From the NCBI GenBank assembly GCA_963977415.1, contig CAXBOS010000003.1:186001-250000 (forward strand): a stretch of 64,000 nt of DNA. Reading direction: 5' to 3'. The notes beneath the pieces were generated by a model. That model was not told the origin of the DNA. It saw only the letters and a list, made by a program, of their open reading frames with translations, and did not search any database. This document shows, piece by piece, positions 8,011 through 16,192 of this stretch. Position 1 is the first letter of the stretch, and the number at the start of each line of letters is the position of its first letter. Position numbers and translations under genes: made by a program. Source of the DNA: Croceimicrobium sp963977415. GTDB taxonomy: Bacteria > Bacteroidota > Bacteroidia > Flavobacteriales > Schleiferiaceae.

Positions 8011-9038
8011 TGGCGCTTGTTTCGGTTATTGTACCCAATTACAACCATGCTCGTTTTTTAGAAAAACGCCTATCCAGCATTGCGAACCAAAGCTTTCGCG
8101 ATATTGAAGTAATTCTCCTCGATGATGCTAGCAGCGATAACAGTCGAGAAATTTTAAAAGAATGGTGCAAACAGCATGAAAATTGGCAGTATCAATTTAA
8201 CGAAACAAATAGCGGCAGTCCCTTTAAACAATGGAATAAAGGTATAGCCCTTGCCTCAGCACCTTTTATTTGGATTGCTGAAAGCGATGATTATTGTGAA
8301 AGTATTTTCCTTGAAAAATTGGTTCCCGTATTACAAAAGAATGCGCAAATGGGCATCGTATACGGGCAATCACTCCTAGTAGATGAGCAAGACAAATTGC
8401 TCTACAGCTACAAAGAAAACTTAGAATTCATCTATAAAAGTAAAGTATGGGATAACGACTTTACTAAAAATGGAAAGCTCGCTTGCCGCGAATGGCTTTT
8501 ACATCACAATCCCATTCCTAATGCTAGTGGGATTCTTTTTAGAAAAGAAGCCTATTTAAAAGTTGGGCAGGCCGATCCTAAAATGCGCCTTAATGGTGAT
8601 TGGCATTTGTACGCGAAAATATTATTGCAATACGATTTAGGTTTTATAGCAGAAGACTTAAATTACTTCCGAGTTCATCAAGCTACGCAGCGTTCTAAAT
8701 CGATACGCAATGCCTCGGTTTACCGAGAACTTATAGAAATTAACACCTTAATTCGCGAAGCCATTCCCGAAGCTTCCGCAGAAGCCAACAAAGCTTTAGA
8801 TGAATTTGCTAACTGGTGGATAGGTAACCTACCCTACCATTCGTGGACTAAAGAAAATTGGCAGTTAAACCAAGAACTATTTCGCTTCTTTAGTGCTTAT
8901 AAAAACAATCTTACTTATCGAATATTTTTAACGCATTTAATAAGCTATTTACGTGATTTTCTGAATGCTATTGGACTTTTAAAACCGCTTAAGAAATTAC
9001 GTTCACAATTGTTTCCTGGAAAATACTGGGATAAATGA
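8010..9038 (+). CDS. Family 2 glycosyltransferase
   Basis: This is a 342-residue GT-A fold enzyme that likely adds a sugar to a surface glycan. The N-terminus VSVIVPNYNHARFLEKRLSS is the GT2 nucleotide-binding strand, followed by VILLDDASSDNS and the metal-binding segment WIAESDDY. Middle and C-terminal parts carry GDWHLYAKILL and FRVHQ, as in bacterial GT2 enzymes of polysaccharide clusters. It overlaps the preceding sulfotransferase (TAATG) and the next glycosyltransferase (ATGA), consistent with one operon. Donor and acceptor are not predictable from sequence. Confidence 0.9.
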   Translation: MALVSVIVPNYNHARFLEKRLSSIANQSFRDIEVILLDDASSDNSREILKEWCKQHENWQYQFNETNSGSPFKQWNKGIALASAPFIWIAESDDYCESIFLEKLVPVLQKNAQMGIVYGQSLLVDEQDKLLYSYKENLEFIYKSKVWDNDFTKNGKLACREWLLHHNPIPNASGILFRKEAYLKVGQADPKMRLNGDWHLYAKILLQYDLGFIAEDLNYFRVHQATQRSKSIRNASVYRELIEINTLIREAIPEASAEANKALDEFANWWIGNLPYHSWTKENWQLNQELFRFFSAYKNNLTYRIFLTHLISYLRDFLNAIGLLKPLKKLRSQLFPGKYWDK

Positions 9039-9907
9039 GCCACTTTTTCTACTCCATAATCATCCCTGCTTTTAATGCAGCAAAAACACTGGAAAAGTGT
9101 CTGCATTCGGTGCTTTCGCAAGATTTTCATTCTTACGAAATTATCGTTGTTAATGATGGCAGCAAAGACAATACTTTAAGCTTGCTCCAAAGCTGGCAGG
9201 AAAATCATTCGGATATTAAACTGCAAATTATCAACCAAGAGAATAGTGGATTAGGAGCAGCTCGCAATGCCGCCCTACAATTGGCTAAAGGGGAGTATTG
9301 TGCCTTATTAGATGCCGATGATTATTGGCATCCTGAGAAGTTAAAATCTTGCCACAGCTTTTTAAAGCATAGTCCCGAATGCGATGTCCTCTATCATAAT
9401 GTTATCAATATCGGACTTAATGGAGAGAAGAAAAGGCGGGTTTTTGCCCTGTCTGCCGCGAGCGAAATACTGGAAAAGGGCTGTCCCATTGTGCCATCCG
9501 CTGCGATATTAAAAACTACTACTGCCCAAGCATTTGGCTTTAGCACGCAATCAAAATTCCACGGCGCAGAAGACCTTTACCTTTGGCTAGAGTTATTCGC
9601 GGCTAAAAAGTGCTTTTACTATTGGCCCGAAGCCATCGCTTATTACCGCGAAACTGGCGGCATGAGCAGCCGTATCGATGAACATCTTAAAAAAGTAGAA
9701 AATGTATACGAACACTTCTATCAACTTGACCTATACAAACGTTTAGCTTTTGAGCAGGCTTTGCAACGCAAATGGTATGAAGCCGCCCGTTTTTATCAAA
9801 AGCGCGGACAGCACCATGCTGCCGAACGCTATTATTCTATGGCCGATGGCAAGTCATTAAAAATTTTCACTTTGAAAATAATGAATCGTTTAGGCCTGAG
9901 CTATTAA
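9035..9907 (+). CDS. Family 2 glycosyltransferase
   Basis: This is a 290-residue GT2 enzyme starting SIIIPAFNAAKTLEKCLHSV, with EIIVVNDGSKDNT and the metal-binding LLDADDYW. NSGLGAARNAAL is the usual conserved helix after the first beta-alpha unit. The C-terminal 60 residues are helical and charged, probably a short membrane-associating or protein-contact tail. It overlaps the preceding GT2 gene by 4 bp and is last in this plus-strand run; 72 bp separate it from the convergent O-antigen-ligase-like gene. Substrate unknown. Confidence 0.9.
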   Translation: MSHFFYSIIIPAFNAAKTLEKCLHSVLSQDFHSYEIIVVNDGSKDNTLSLLQSWQENHSDIKLQIINQENSGLGAARNAALQLAKGEYCALLDADDYWHPEKLKSCHSFLKHSPECDVLYHNVINIGLNGEKKRRVFALSAASEILEKGCPIVPSAAILKTTTAQAFGFSTQSKFHGAEDLYLWLELFAAKKCFYYWPEAIAYYRETGGMSSRIDEHLKKVENVYEHFYQLDLYKRLAFEQALQRKWYEAARFYQKRGQHHAAERYYSMADGKSLKIFTLKIMNRLGLSY

Positions 9908-9979
9908 ACGGATTTCGCTGTGAAATTCGAGGCGGCTCAAGCGTCAGTCTTTTCTTTTGACCAGTAAAAGATATTTTAG

Positions 9980-11881
9980 TTAAACCCCGCGTTTAACGCG
10001 ATAAGCGCGCACATAATCCATTGGTTCCCGCAAATTATTTTTGGTCTGTAAAAATTCCATCATCGCCTTGTAACGGCCGTGCTGTGGATAGGTTTGCAGG
10101 CTTCCTCTAAGAGCATTTGCAAGGCTACTCAAATAACGTTGATCGTTACTGCGCGGTGGATATAAATTTAAAGCCCCCAAAGCATCCGCAAACTCTTGGC
10201 CTTGTAAATGCAATTGTGCTTTTAATAGTAGGGCTTGCTCAAACTGCGGCGATAGGGCTAAAGCGCTATCTACGAAAGTAATAGCCTTTTCACGCTCTCC
10301 CATTTGTGAATGAACTTGAGCTAAAAATTCATAGACCAAAATATTATGAGGAGCCGCTTGGCGGGCCAATTGCAAATCGTTTAAGGCTTGCTGTGGTCTT
10401 TGCGTAATCGCATAACCCTTGGCCGAATAATATCGGAGCGGGTTGGCAAAAGCATCTACCGTGTACCAATCGCTAATGGCCGCCTCAACAGCGGGCACAA
10501 TCGCTTGGGCATTGCGGGAACTATTCGCTTCCAAAACCGCTACGGTTGCTTTTTCAGCCGTGTATCTTTGGGTATTTACATAGATGCCAGCCATAAACAA
10601 AAAGGCTAAAACATAAACCAAGGGTTTGATAGTTTTTAATTGCTGTTCTTTAGCGTAGGCAAAAGAAATGGCCATAAATAGCATTAGTAAAAAAGTGTGG
10701 CTGGCTCTTTCAATCGGAAAATCACTAAGCGAGAAAAAGGCAAAAGCTAGCAGGCCGAAGAAAGCCAAATATTGCAGTTTCAAATCTCTTTCGTCTGAAA
10801 GCGTTTTTAAATTTTTACTTATCTGCCGAAAGGCAAAGAAAAACATCGCTAAATAGGCTAATAAGGCAATAGGACCGGCTTCTGCCCAAATCCATAAATA
10901 GTCGTTATGCGGCCTTTGTATATGAGTAACACCCTGCATTACGCTGCGGTCGACCTTGGCTAAGCCATACTTCGGGAAAATTAACTTCCAGTTGCCTGCC
11001 CCCACGCCCGTAACCGGATTATCGGCAATCATGGCCATGCTGTTCTCCCAAAAACTCAAACGCTTTTGGAGGTTACTACTGTTTAAAAAAGATTCTTTTA
11101 CCGTGGGATTGAAAAAGAGAGCGGCAAGAATAAGCAGAGCCATACCGGCATTAATATAAAGCCACTTCTTGGCAATTTTCACCTTCCCTTTCGAATAGAA
11201 ACTGATCAGCACAAGGGTAAAAATTGCGGCAGCCGTAAAGGATAACCACACCCCACGGGTACGAAGTACAAAAATTTCGAAGAGGATGATGATACTCACC
11301 AGCATCGCAACGCTTTTCTGCCACGACTTTAAAATGGACCATGCAGCAACACTTAGGGGGAAGGCCAACATGAGTGCCGAAGCGAGCAGGTTTTTATGAC
11401 CGTAAGTACCAGTAATAGTATAAACATCTTGAAAAAATTCACCGCTGACAAAGGCCGCCAAAATTTGAAAAAAGGCGGGAATGGCGCTAGCAGAAGCGAA
11501 AATTAAACCGCCGCTTAGTAATTGATCTTTACTGATTCGCTCATCTTTTAACTCACTATATAACAGAAAGAAAAAAGGTAAAAAAGAAAGATAGCGTGCT
11601 AAAGCACCATAGGCTTCACCGAGGTTTTGCGCGGCAGAAAGACTGACAATCTGCATAATAGCAAAAACTGCAATGGCGAAACTAATACCGAGCGGAAATT
11701 TTTGTTGTGCCCAAAACTTAAAGCCAATTACCAAAAGACTGAGGCCGAAAACCCCTAATACTAGATAGCGTGATAATAGGGCCGGATCTAAAAGAGCTTC
11801 TACTCTAAAGACTGGCAATAAGGCCATAAGGGACCAAAAAATAAGGGTGGAGGGCGAAATCTTAGCCTGCTTCTGCGCCAT
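9980..11881 (-). CDS. O-antigen ligase/polymerase-like membrane protein with TPR tail
   Basis: This is an inner-membrane protein of about 633 residues from the ATG at 11881; a TTG at 11926 would extend it but is less likely. It has about 10-12 membrane segments. The conserved Wzy_C/ligase region reads NPVTGVGAGNWKLIFPKYG followed by QRPHNDYLWIWAEAG, where the periplasmic His-Asn-Asp-Tyr is typical of O-antigen ligases and PglL-type O-oligosaccharyltransferases. The last 190 residues form two or three TPR-like repeats (ALNDLQLARQAAPHNILVYE, AITFVDSALALSPQFEQA). It could ligate glycan to lipid A or to proteins; the neighbours favour surface glycan assembly. Confidence 0.85.
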   Translation of the reverse strand: MAQKQAKISPSTLIFWSLMALLPVFRVEALLDPALLSRYLVLGVFGLSLLVIGFKFWAQQKFPLGISFAIAVFAIMQIVSLSAAQNLGEAYGALARYLSFLPFFFLLYSELKDERISKDQLLSGGLIFASASAIPAFFQILAAFVSGEFFQDVYTITGTYGHKNLLASALMLAFPLSVAAWSILKSWQKSVAMLVSIIILFEIFVLRTRGVWLSFTAAAIFTLVLISFYSKGKVKIAKKWLYINAGMALLILAALFFNPTVKESFLNSSNLQKRLSFWENSMAMIADNPVTGVGAGNWKLIFPKYGLAKVDRSVMQGVTHIQRPHNDYLWIWAEAGPIALLAYLAMFFFAFRQISKNLKTLSDERDLKLQYLAFFGLLAFAFFSLSDFPIERASHTFLLMLFMAISFAYAKEQQLKTIKPLVYVLAFLFMAGIYVNTQRYTAEKATVAVLEANSSRNAQAIVPAVEAAISDWYTVDAFANPLRYYSAKGYAITQRPQQALNDLQLARQAAPHNILVYEFLAQVHSQMGEREKAITFVDSALALSPQFEQALLLKAQLHLQGQEFADALGALNLYPPRSNDQRYLSSLANALRGSLQTYPQHGRYKAMMEFLQTKNNLREPMDYVRAYRVKRGV

Positions 11882-11990
11882 AATTACATTTTGCGCTAAT
11901 GTAAAATAACCGCGCTTAGAGAACAATTAAAGTTTATACTCGTTTTTGAAGCTTGACCCTTATCTTTGTGATCCTATTAAATAATAGATT

Positions 11991-12629
11991 TTGTCTACCT
12001 CGAGTCCCGTAAATAGAAACACCAAAGTGCGCACCTTCTCGCAGAAAACTTGGCTAACGCACGAGTTTTTGAAGCGTAGTGGGCGCTACCGTTTTATTGG
12101 GCAAAATCTTTGGAAACTGGCCTTGAGTTTAATCGTTTTAGGGGTAATAGTTGGATTGGTAAATCACTTTTTGATAGACATTGATGTTTTAATGGAAGGC
12201 CTTTTCAGTCGCTATTCAGACTGGACCATTTTAGCGATTTTCTTTGCCAGTGAAAGCCTTTTGGGTTTGATCCCGCCCGAGCTTTTCATATTCTGGACGG
12301 CCACTTTTAATCAGCCCTGGCTACTAATTTGCGTGCTTGCCCTGCTTAGCTATGCCGGCGGTAATGTGTCTTTTTTCTTAGGTAAAAACTTACAGCGTTT
12401 CCCTACGATAAGCAATTGGGTGCATTTCAAATTTCGTCAGCAAGTTTTAATCTTTCACAAATTTGGCGGATTACTAATTTTCATTGCCGCTTTAACTCCC
12501 TTGCCCTTTTCGCCCATTAGCGTAATTGCGGGAGCGGTGGAATATCCTTTTAAAAGCTATTGGAAAATGGCGCTTTCCAGAATTTTACGCTTCTTTTTAT
12601 ATGGCTTTTTGCTTTTAAAACTGGCCTAG
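11991..12629 (+). CDS. VTT-domain (DedA/YqaA-like) membrane protein
   Basis: This is a 212-residue protein with about five membrane segments: LWKLALSLIVLGVIVGLV, then a re-entrant region LGLIPPELFIFW and a loop GGNVSFFLGKNL, and a C-terminal TPLPFSPISVIAGAVEYPFKSYW segment. The Pro-rich re-entrant loops and the G...F/Y-G-x pattern are those of VTT proteins (DedA, YqaA), implicated in lipid scrambling and membrane homeostasis. No ATG fits: a TAG lies two codons upstream and the first internal ATG is after TM1, so TTG at 11991 is the likely start. It is divergent from the ligase-like gene with about 110 bp between starts. Confidence 0.75.
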   Translation: MSTSSPVNRNTKVRTFSQKTWLTHEFLKRSGRYRFIGQNLWKLALSLIVLGVIVGLVNHFLIDIDVLMEGLFSRYSDWTILAIFFASESLLGLIPPELFIFWTATFNQPWLLICVLALLSYAGGNVSFFLGKNLQRFPTISNWVHFKFRQQVLIFHKFGGLLIFIAALTPLPFSPISVIAGAVEYPFKSYWKMALSRILRFFLYGFLLLKLA

Positions 12630-12635
12630 AGCTTT

Positions 12636-13343
12636 ATGCAAAATGTTGCAATAAAATTGGGAAAGTTCATTTTAATTGCACCAGTGCTTTCAATACTACT
12701 TTATAGTGCTTGTGGCTCCTTCAACTTGGATGTCACGCTAAAAAGTGAGAAGCAAATTGACCAACGCTACTATTACTTCAACGATAGCCTTTTTAGAGAT
12801 GTTGATACTAGCTTAACGAATTATCGTATTAGTCTTGATTATTTTTACCTCGATCACATTTCTGGTCTTTTACGCAGATACTCAGAAGAAAGTTTTTATT
12901 ATGATAGCTTAGGAATTAATGCTCTGCGATTTTTAGTAAGCAGAAGTTTTCAAGAGCCTTATTTATTACGTGTAGAAAACCACGATGGCAAGGTCATACT
13001 ATATTGGCAGGAAATAAAGTGGGCCTTTCCAGGGAATTTAGAAACCATCACAGACGAAGAATCTACCGAGCTTTCAATCGATTATTGGCATGAAATGCTT
13101 TCAGTGTTAGAGGAAATGGGTTTCTGGAATTTAAAAAATTGGTCTCAACAACACTATCCTCTTGGTGACTTCCTCGAGGCTAGATACGATGGACTGCATC
13201 ATGCAACGACTAGTTCTTCTTTCGACCCTGAGTGCAAAAATAAATTGAACCTAATTATCGACTATTTAAGTAGTCGCACGAATCTGGAACAAACTTCCAG
13301 ATTAGAAAGAAGTCAAAAGAGAGTAAATGAAATGATGAGGTAG
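12636..13343 (+). CDS. Lipoprotein of unknown function
   Basis: This is a 235-residue protein with a hydrophobic N-terminus and lipobox ending LLYSAC (Cys 26), so probably a membrane-anchored lipoprotein. The mature part is acidic and Tyr-rich, with YYYFNDSLF and IDYWHEMLSVLEEMGFWNLKNW. I recognise no family. It follows the VTT gene by 6 bp and may be in the same transcript; a long-loop hairpin follows at 13348-13404. Confidence 0.65.
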   Translation: MQNVAIKLGKFILIAPVLSILLYSACGSFNLDVTLKSEKQIDQRYYYFNDSLFRDVDTSLTNYRISLDYFYLDHISGLLRRYSEESFYYDSLGINALRFLVSRSFQEPYLLRVENHDGKVILYWQEIKWAFPGNLETITDEESTELSIDYWHEMLSVLEEMGFWNLKNWSQQHYPLGDFLEARYDGLHHATTSSSFDPECKNKLNLIIDYLSSRTNLEQTSRLERSQKRVNEMMR

Positions 13344-13347
13344 TATT

Positions 13348-13408
13348 CGGAGCGTTTTGGCACTTCAAATCAGAGAAAAATTTCATTCCTACTCTAACGC
13401 TCCGTTTT
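13348..13408 (+). terminator. Possible long-loop terminator
   Basis: CGGAGCGTT (13348-13356) pairs with AACGCTCCG (13396-13404), followed by TTTT. The 39-nt loop is longer than usual, so it may instead be a leader structure for the aminotransferase gene 24 bp downstream. Confidence 0.4.
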
Positions 13409-13431
13409 AGCGCGAACTGTATTTTTGTCCT

Positions 13432-14619
13432 ATGCAAAAGCCTCACGAAATATTTTTAAAAAACATTGCGCAGACCACACCCTTCCCACTTTCCTTAGAA
13501 ATTGCGTCGGCTAAGGGTTCTTACCTTTTTGGACCTAATGGCGAGGAATACCTTGATTTGATAAGCGGTGTGGGCGTAAGTAATTTCGGGCACGGGCATC
13601 CACATGTGGTTGAGGCCATTAAAAAGCAGCTTGATAAGCATTTGCACACCATGGTTTATGGTGAATACATTCAAGATAGCCCCAATAAATTGGCCGAAAA
13701 ATTAGCCAGCCTTTTACCGCCTCAGCTCAATTGTAGCTACTTTGTAAACAGTGGTGCCGAAAGTATTGAAGGCGCCTTAAAACTCGCCAAACGCTATACG
13801 GGTCGAAGGGAGATAATTTCATTCCGAGGTGCTTACCATGGCAGTACTCATGGGGCATTAAGCGTTTCAGGCAACGAAACAAAAAAACGTGCCTTTCGTC
13901 CACTCTTACCAGAAGTGCGTTTCTTAAACTTTAATAAAGTTAAGGAGCTTTCCGCAATAAGCGAAAAAACCGCTTGCGTAATTGTAGAAACTATTCAAGG
14001 CGATGCTGGCATTCGTATTCCAGATCAAAGCTATTTAGAGGCCTTGCGTACACGCTGCACTGAAATGGGTGCTTTATTAATTTTCGATGAAATTCAAGCG
14101 GGCATGGGCCGCACGGGTAAACTTTTTGCCTTCGAACACTACGGCGTAGTACCTGATATTTTATGCAGCGCCAAAGCATTAGGCGGTGGCTTACCCTTAG
14201 GAGCCTTTATTTCGAGCTACGAAATTATGCAGTGTTTAACGGATAAACCCATGCTGGGGCACATCACCACTTTTGGGGGAAATCCTTTATCCTGCGCGGC
14301 TTCCCTTGCCTGCCTCGAATTATTGGAGCAAGAAAATATTCTCGCCCAGGTAGAAGCCAAAGGCGCCCTCTTTGAGGAATTATTGCAACACCCACGCATA
14401 ATAGAAATCCGCCGCAAAGGCCTTTACTTCGCTTTCGAATTCGCCAATGCAGATGAGGTACAAACTATTGTAGAATACTGCATGAAAAAAGGGGTTATCT
14501 GTTTTTGGTTCCTTTCTTGCCCCGAAGCATTTCGCATTGCTCCTCCCCTAAATATTAGCGAGGAAGACATTCGCAAAGCCTGTGAAATTATTCGCGAGGC
14601 AATGGATCTTCTCGATTAA
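13432..14619 (+). CDS. Class III PLP-dependent aminotransferase (acetylornithine/ornithine type)
   Basis: This is a 395-residue fold-type I aminotransferase. YFVNSGAESIEGALKLAKR holds the phosphate-binding turn, LLIFDEIQAGMGRTGKLFA the conserved Asp, and CSAKALGGGLPLGAFIS the Schiff-base Lys, all as in the ArgD/RocD/4-aminobutyrate group. HITTFGGNPLSCAASLA is the second-subunit phosphate loop. No arginine-biosynthesis gene is adjacent, so the amino donor is undecided. Its 3' end overlaps, on the opposite strand, the stop of a T9SS sorting-domain relic. The start is the ATG at 13432. Confidence 0.85.
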   Translation: MQKPHEIFLKNIAQTTPFPLSLEIASAKGSYLFGPNGEEYLDLISGVGVSNFGHGHPHVVEAIKKQLDKHLHTMVYGEYIQDSPNKLAEKLASLLPPQLNCSYFVNSGAESIEGALKLAKRYTGRREIISFRGAYHGSTHGALSVSGNETKKRAFRPLLPEVRFLNFNKVKELSAISEKTACVIVETIQGDAGIRIPDQSYLEALRTRCTEMGALLIFDEIQAGMGRTGKLFAFEHYGVVPDILCSAKALGGGLPLGAFISSYEIMQCLTDKPMLGHITTFGGNPLSCAASLACLELLEQENILAQVEAKGALFEELLQHPRIIEIRRKGLYFAFEFANADEVQTIVEYCMKKGVICFWFLSCPEAFRIAPPLNISEEDIRKACEIIREAMDLLD

Positions 14620-14729
14620 GACTTTACAATTTTCTCGCGAAAGCCATTGGCTAACTTAAGGTCGTATATACCTTTCGGTAGATGCAAAATATGACTTAGC
14701 CCTTCTTCGAAAGAGAAAAAAAGACTAGC
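14616..14729 (-). pseudogene. Relic of a T9SS C-terminal sorting domain
   Basis: A minus-strand frame of 37 codons with no start codon, opening after a TAG at 14730-14732, ends with ILHLPKGIYDLKLANG then FREKIVKS and a stop. This is the end pattern of T9SS type A sorting domains (GxYxLKL-NG-xxxxKIVK). The rest of any cargo gene is absent; the stop lies inside the 3' end of the convergent aminotransferase gene. It is probably the last trace of a deleted secreted protein gene. Confidence 0.45.
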
Positions 14730-14738
14730 CTAAGAACA

Positions 14739-16157
14739 TTAATCTGGAAAAACCTTCCCCGGATTTAAAATCCCCTTGGGGTCGAAGGCTTTTTTAATTT
14801 GCTTTTGCAGATTTAACTCTACTGAATTAAAGGCGATATCTAAATAATCTTTTTGCACATAACCGATGCCGTGTTCGCCACTAATGGTGCCACCCATTCT
14901 CTTAACCGCGGTAAATAAAGCGCGAATGGTTTTAGGCAAATCTTGTTCCCAAGCGGCATCGCGTATATCTTCTTTAAGGATATTTACATGGAGGTTCCCG
15001 TCGCCGGCATGTCCGTAACACACCGATTTAAAACCATATTGCACGCCTAATTCCTTCACCACAGCAAGCAAATTAGCTAATTCGGCTCGAGGTACAACGG
15101 TATCTTCCTCCTTATAGATAGAGTGCGATTTCACCGCTTCCCCTACTCTTCTGCGCAAAGTCCACAGTGCCGCTTTGTCTTTTTCATTATCGGCAAACAA
15201 AGGTTCGAAAGCCCCGAAGTTCATCACAATCTCAGCGATGGCTTCGCAGTCCTGCATGAGGGTTTCGGGATAATTACCATCTACCTCAATTAGTAAATGT
15301 GCTTGTACTTCTGGGGCAATGGGTAATTCTACATTATCCACAAAGTTTAAGGTATAGTCAATTGCGTCGCGTTCCATAAACTCCATGCCGCTCGGTGTAA
15401 TTCCCGCTTGAAAAATAGCCGATACCGCCTCGCAGGCTTTAAGAGCCGAAGCAAAAGGCACGAGCAAAAGCATATTGTGTTTAGGATAAGGCAGTAAACG
15501 AAAAGTGGCTTTGGTGATGATTCCCAAAGTTCCTTCACTGCCCACCATTAACTGAGTGAGATTATAACCCGTACTATTTTTTAACACGCGAGCGCCTGTA
15601 TTAATTATTGAGCCGTCGGCTAAAACCACTTCTAAATCTAGAACATAAGCATTGGTTACGCCGTATTTCACTGCCTTGGGACCGCCTGCGTTTAAGGCTA
15701 AGTTCCCGCCAATAAAACTGCTACCCCAACTACTGGGATCGGGGGGATAGAATAAACCCTTCTCTTTACAAGCTTCATGGAAAACCTGATTAATAACCCC
15801 TGGCTCTACCGTCGCTTGTAAATTGCGCTCGTCGATTTCGAGGATGCGATTTAAGTTCTCGGTGGATAAGGCCACTCCCCCATAAAGAGGTAAGGCACCA
15901 CCACTTAAGCCCGTTCTTGCGCCACTTGCGGTTACGGAGATATTGCGCTTATTGCAGTAGTTTAAGATTTTAGAAACCTCATCTACGGAAGTGGGTTTTA
16001 AAACCACCTGCGGATTAAATTGCAAATCTTCAGTTTCATCGTGACCGTATTTTTCGAGGTTCTCGGCATCAATAAAAATCGCCGACTGGGGAACTAAGTC
16101 TCTAAAATATGCTAGGTCGCGAGTTTCTATCGCCTGAAAGGCCTTAGGTGTCTTCAA
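14739..16157 (-). CDS. FAD-linked oxidase (GlcD/D-2-hydroxyacid dehydrogenase type)
   Basis: This 472-residue flavoprotein likely oxidises a D-2-hydroxy acid such as D-lactate or glycolate. The N-terminal FAD_binding_4 domain is clear: VVLKPTSVDEVSKIL, SGARTGLSGGALPLYGGV, and FIGGNLALNAGGPKAVKYG. The C-terminal FAD-oxidase_C domain has CYGHAGDGNLHVNIL (metal/substrate His) and ISGEHGIGYVQKDYL. No ATG fits before the FAD domain; TTG at 16157 is the best start and lies divergently 35 bp from the DPP-IV start, so both promoters overlap there. Electron acceptor unknown. Confidence 0.88.
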   Translation of the reverse strand: MKTPKAFQAIETRDLAYFRDLVPQSAIFIDAENLEKYGHDETEDLQFNPQVVLKPTSVDEVSKILNYCNKRNISVTASGARTGLSGGALPLYGGVALSTENLNRILEIDERNLQATVEPGVINQVFHEACKEKGLFYPPDPSSWGSSFIGGNLALNAGGPKAVKYGVTNAYVLDLEVVLADGSIINTGARVLKNSTGYNLTQLMVGSEGTLGIITKATFRLLPYPKHNMLLLVPFASALKACEAVSAIFQAGITPSGMEFMERDAIDYTLNFVDNVELPIAPEVQAHLLIEVDGNYPETLMQDCEAIAEIVMNFGAFEPLFADNEKDKAALWTLRRRVGEAVKSHSIYKEEDTVVPRAELANLLAVVKELGVQYGFKSVCYGHAGDGNLHVNILKEDIRDAAWEQDLPKTIRALFTAVKRMGGTISGEHGIGYVQKDYLDIAFNSVELNLQKQIKKAFDPKGILNPGKVFPD

Positions 16158-16192
16158 AATATTCTATTTTAGGCGCTCTTAAAAATTAAGCA

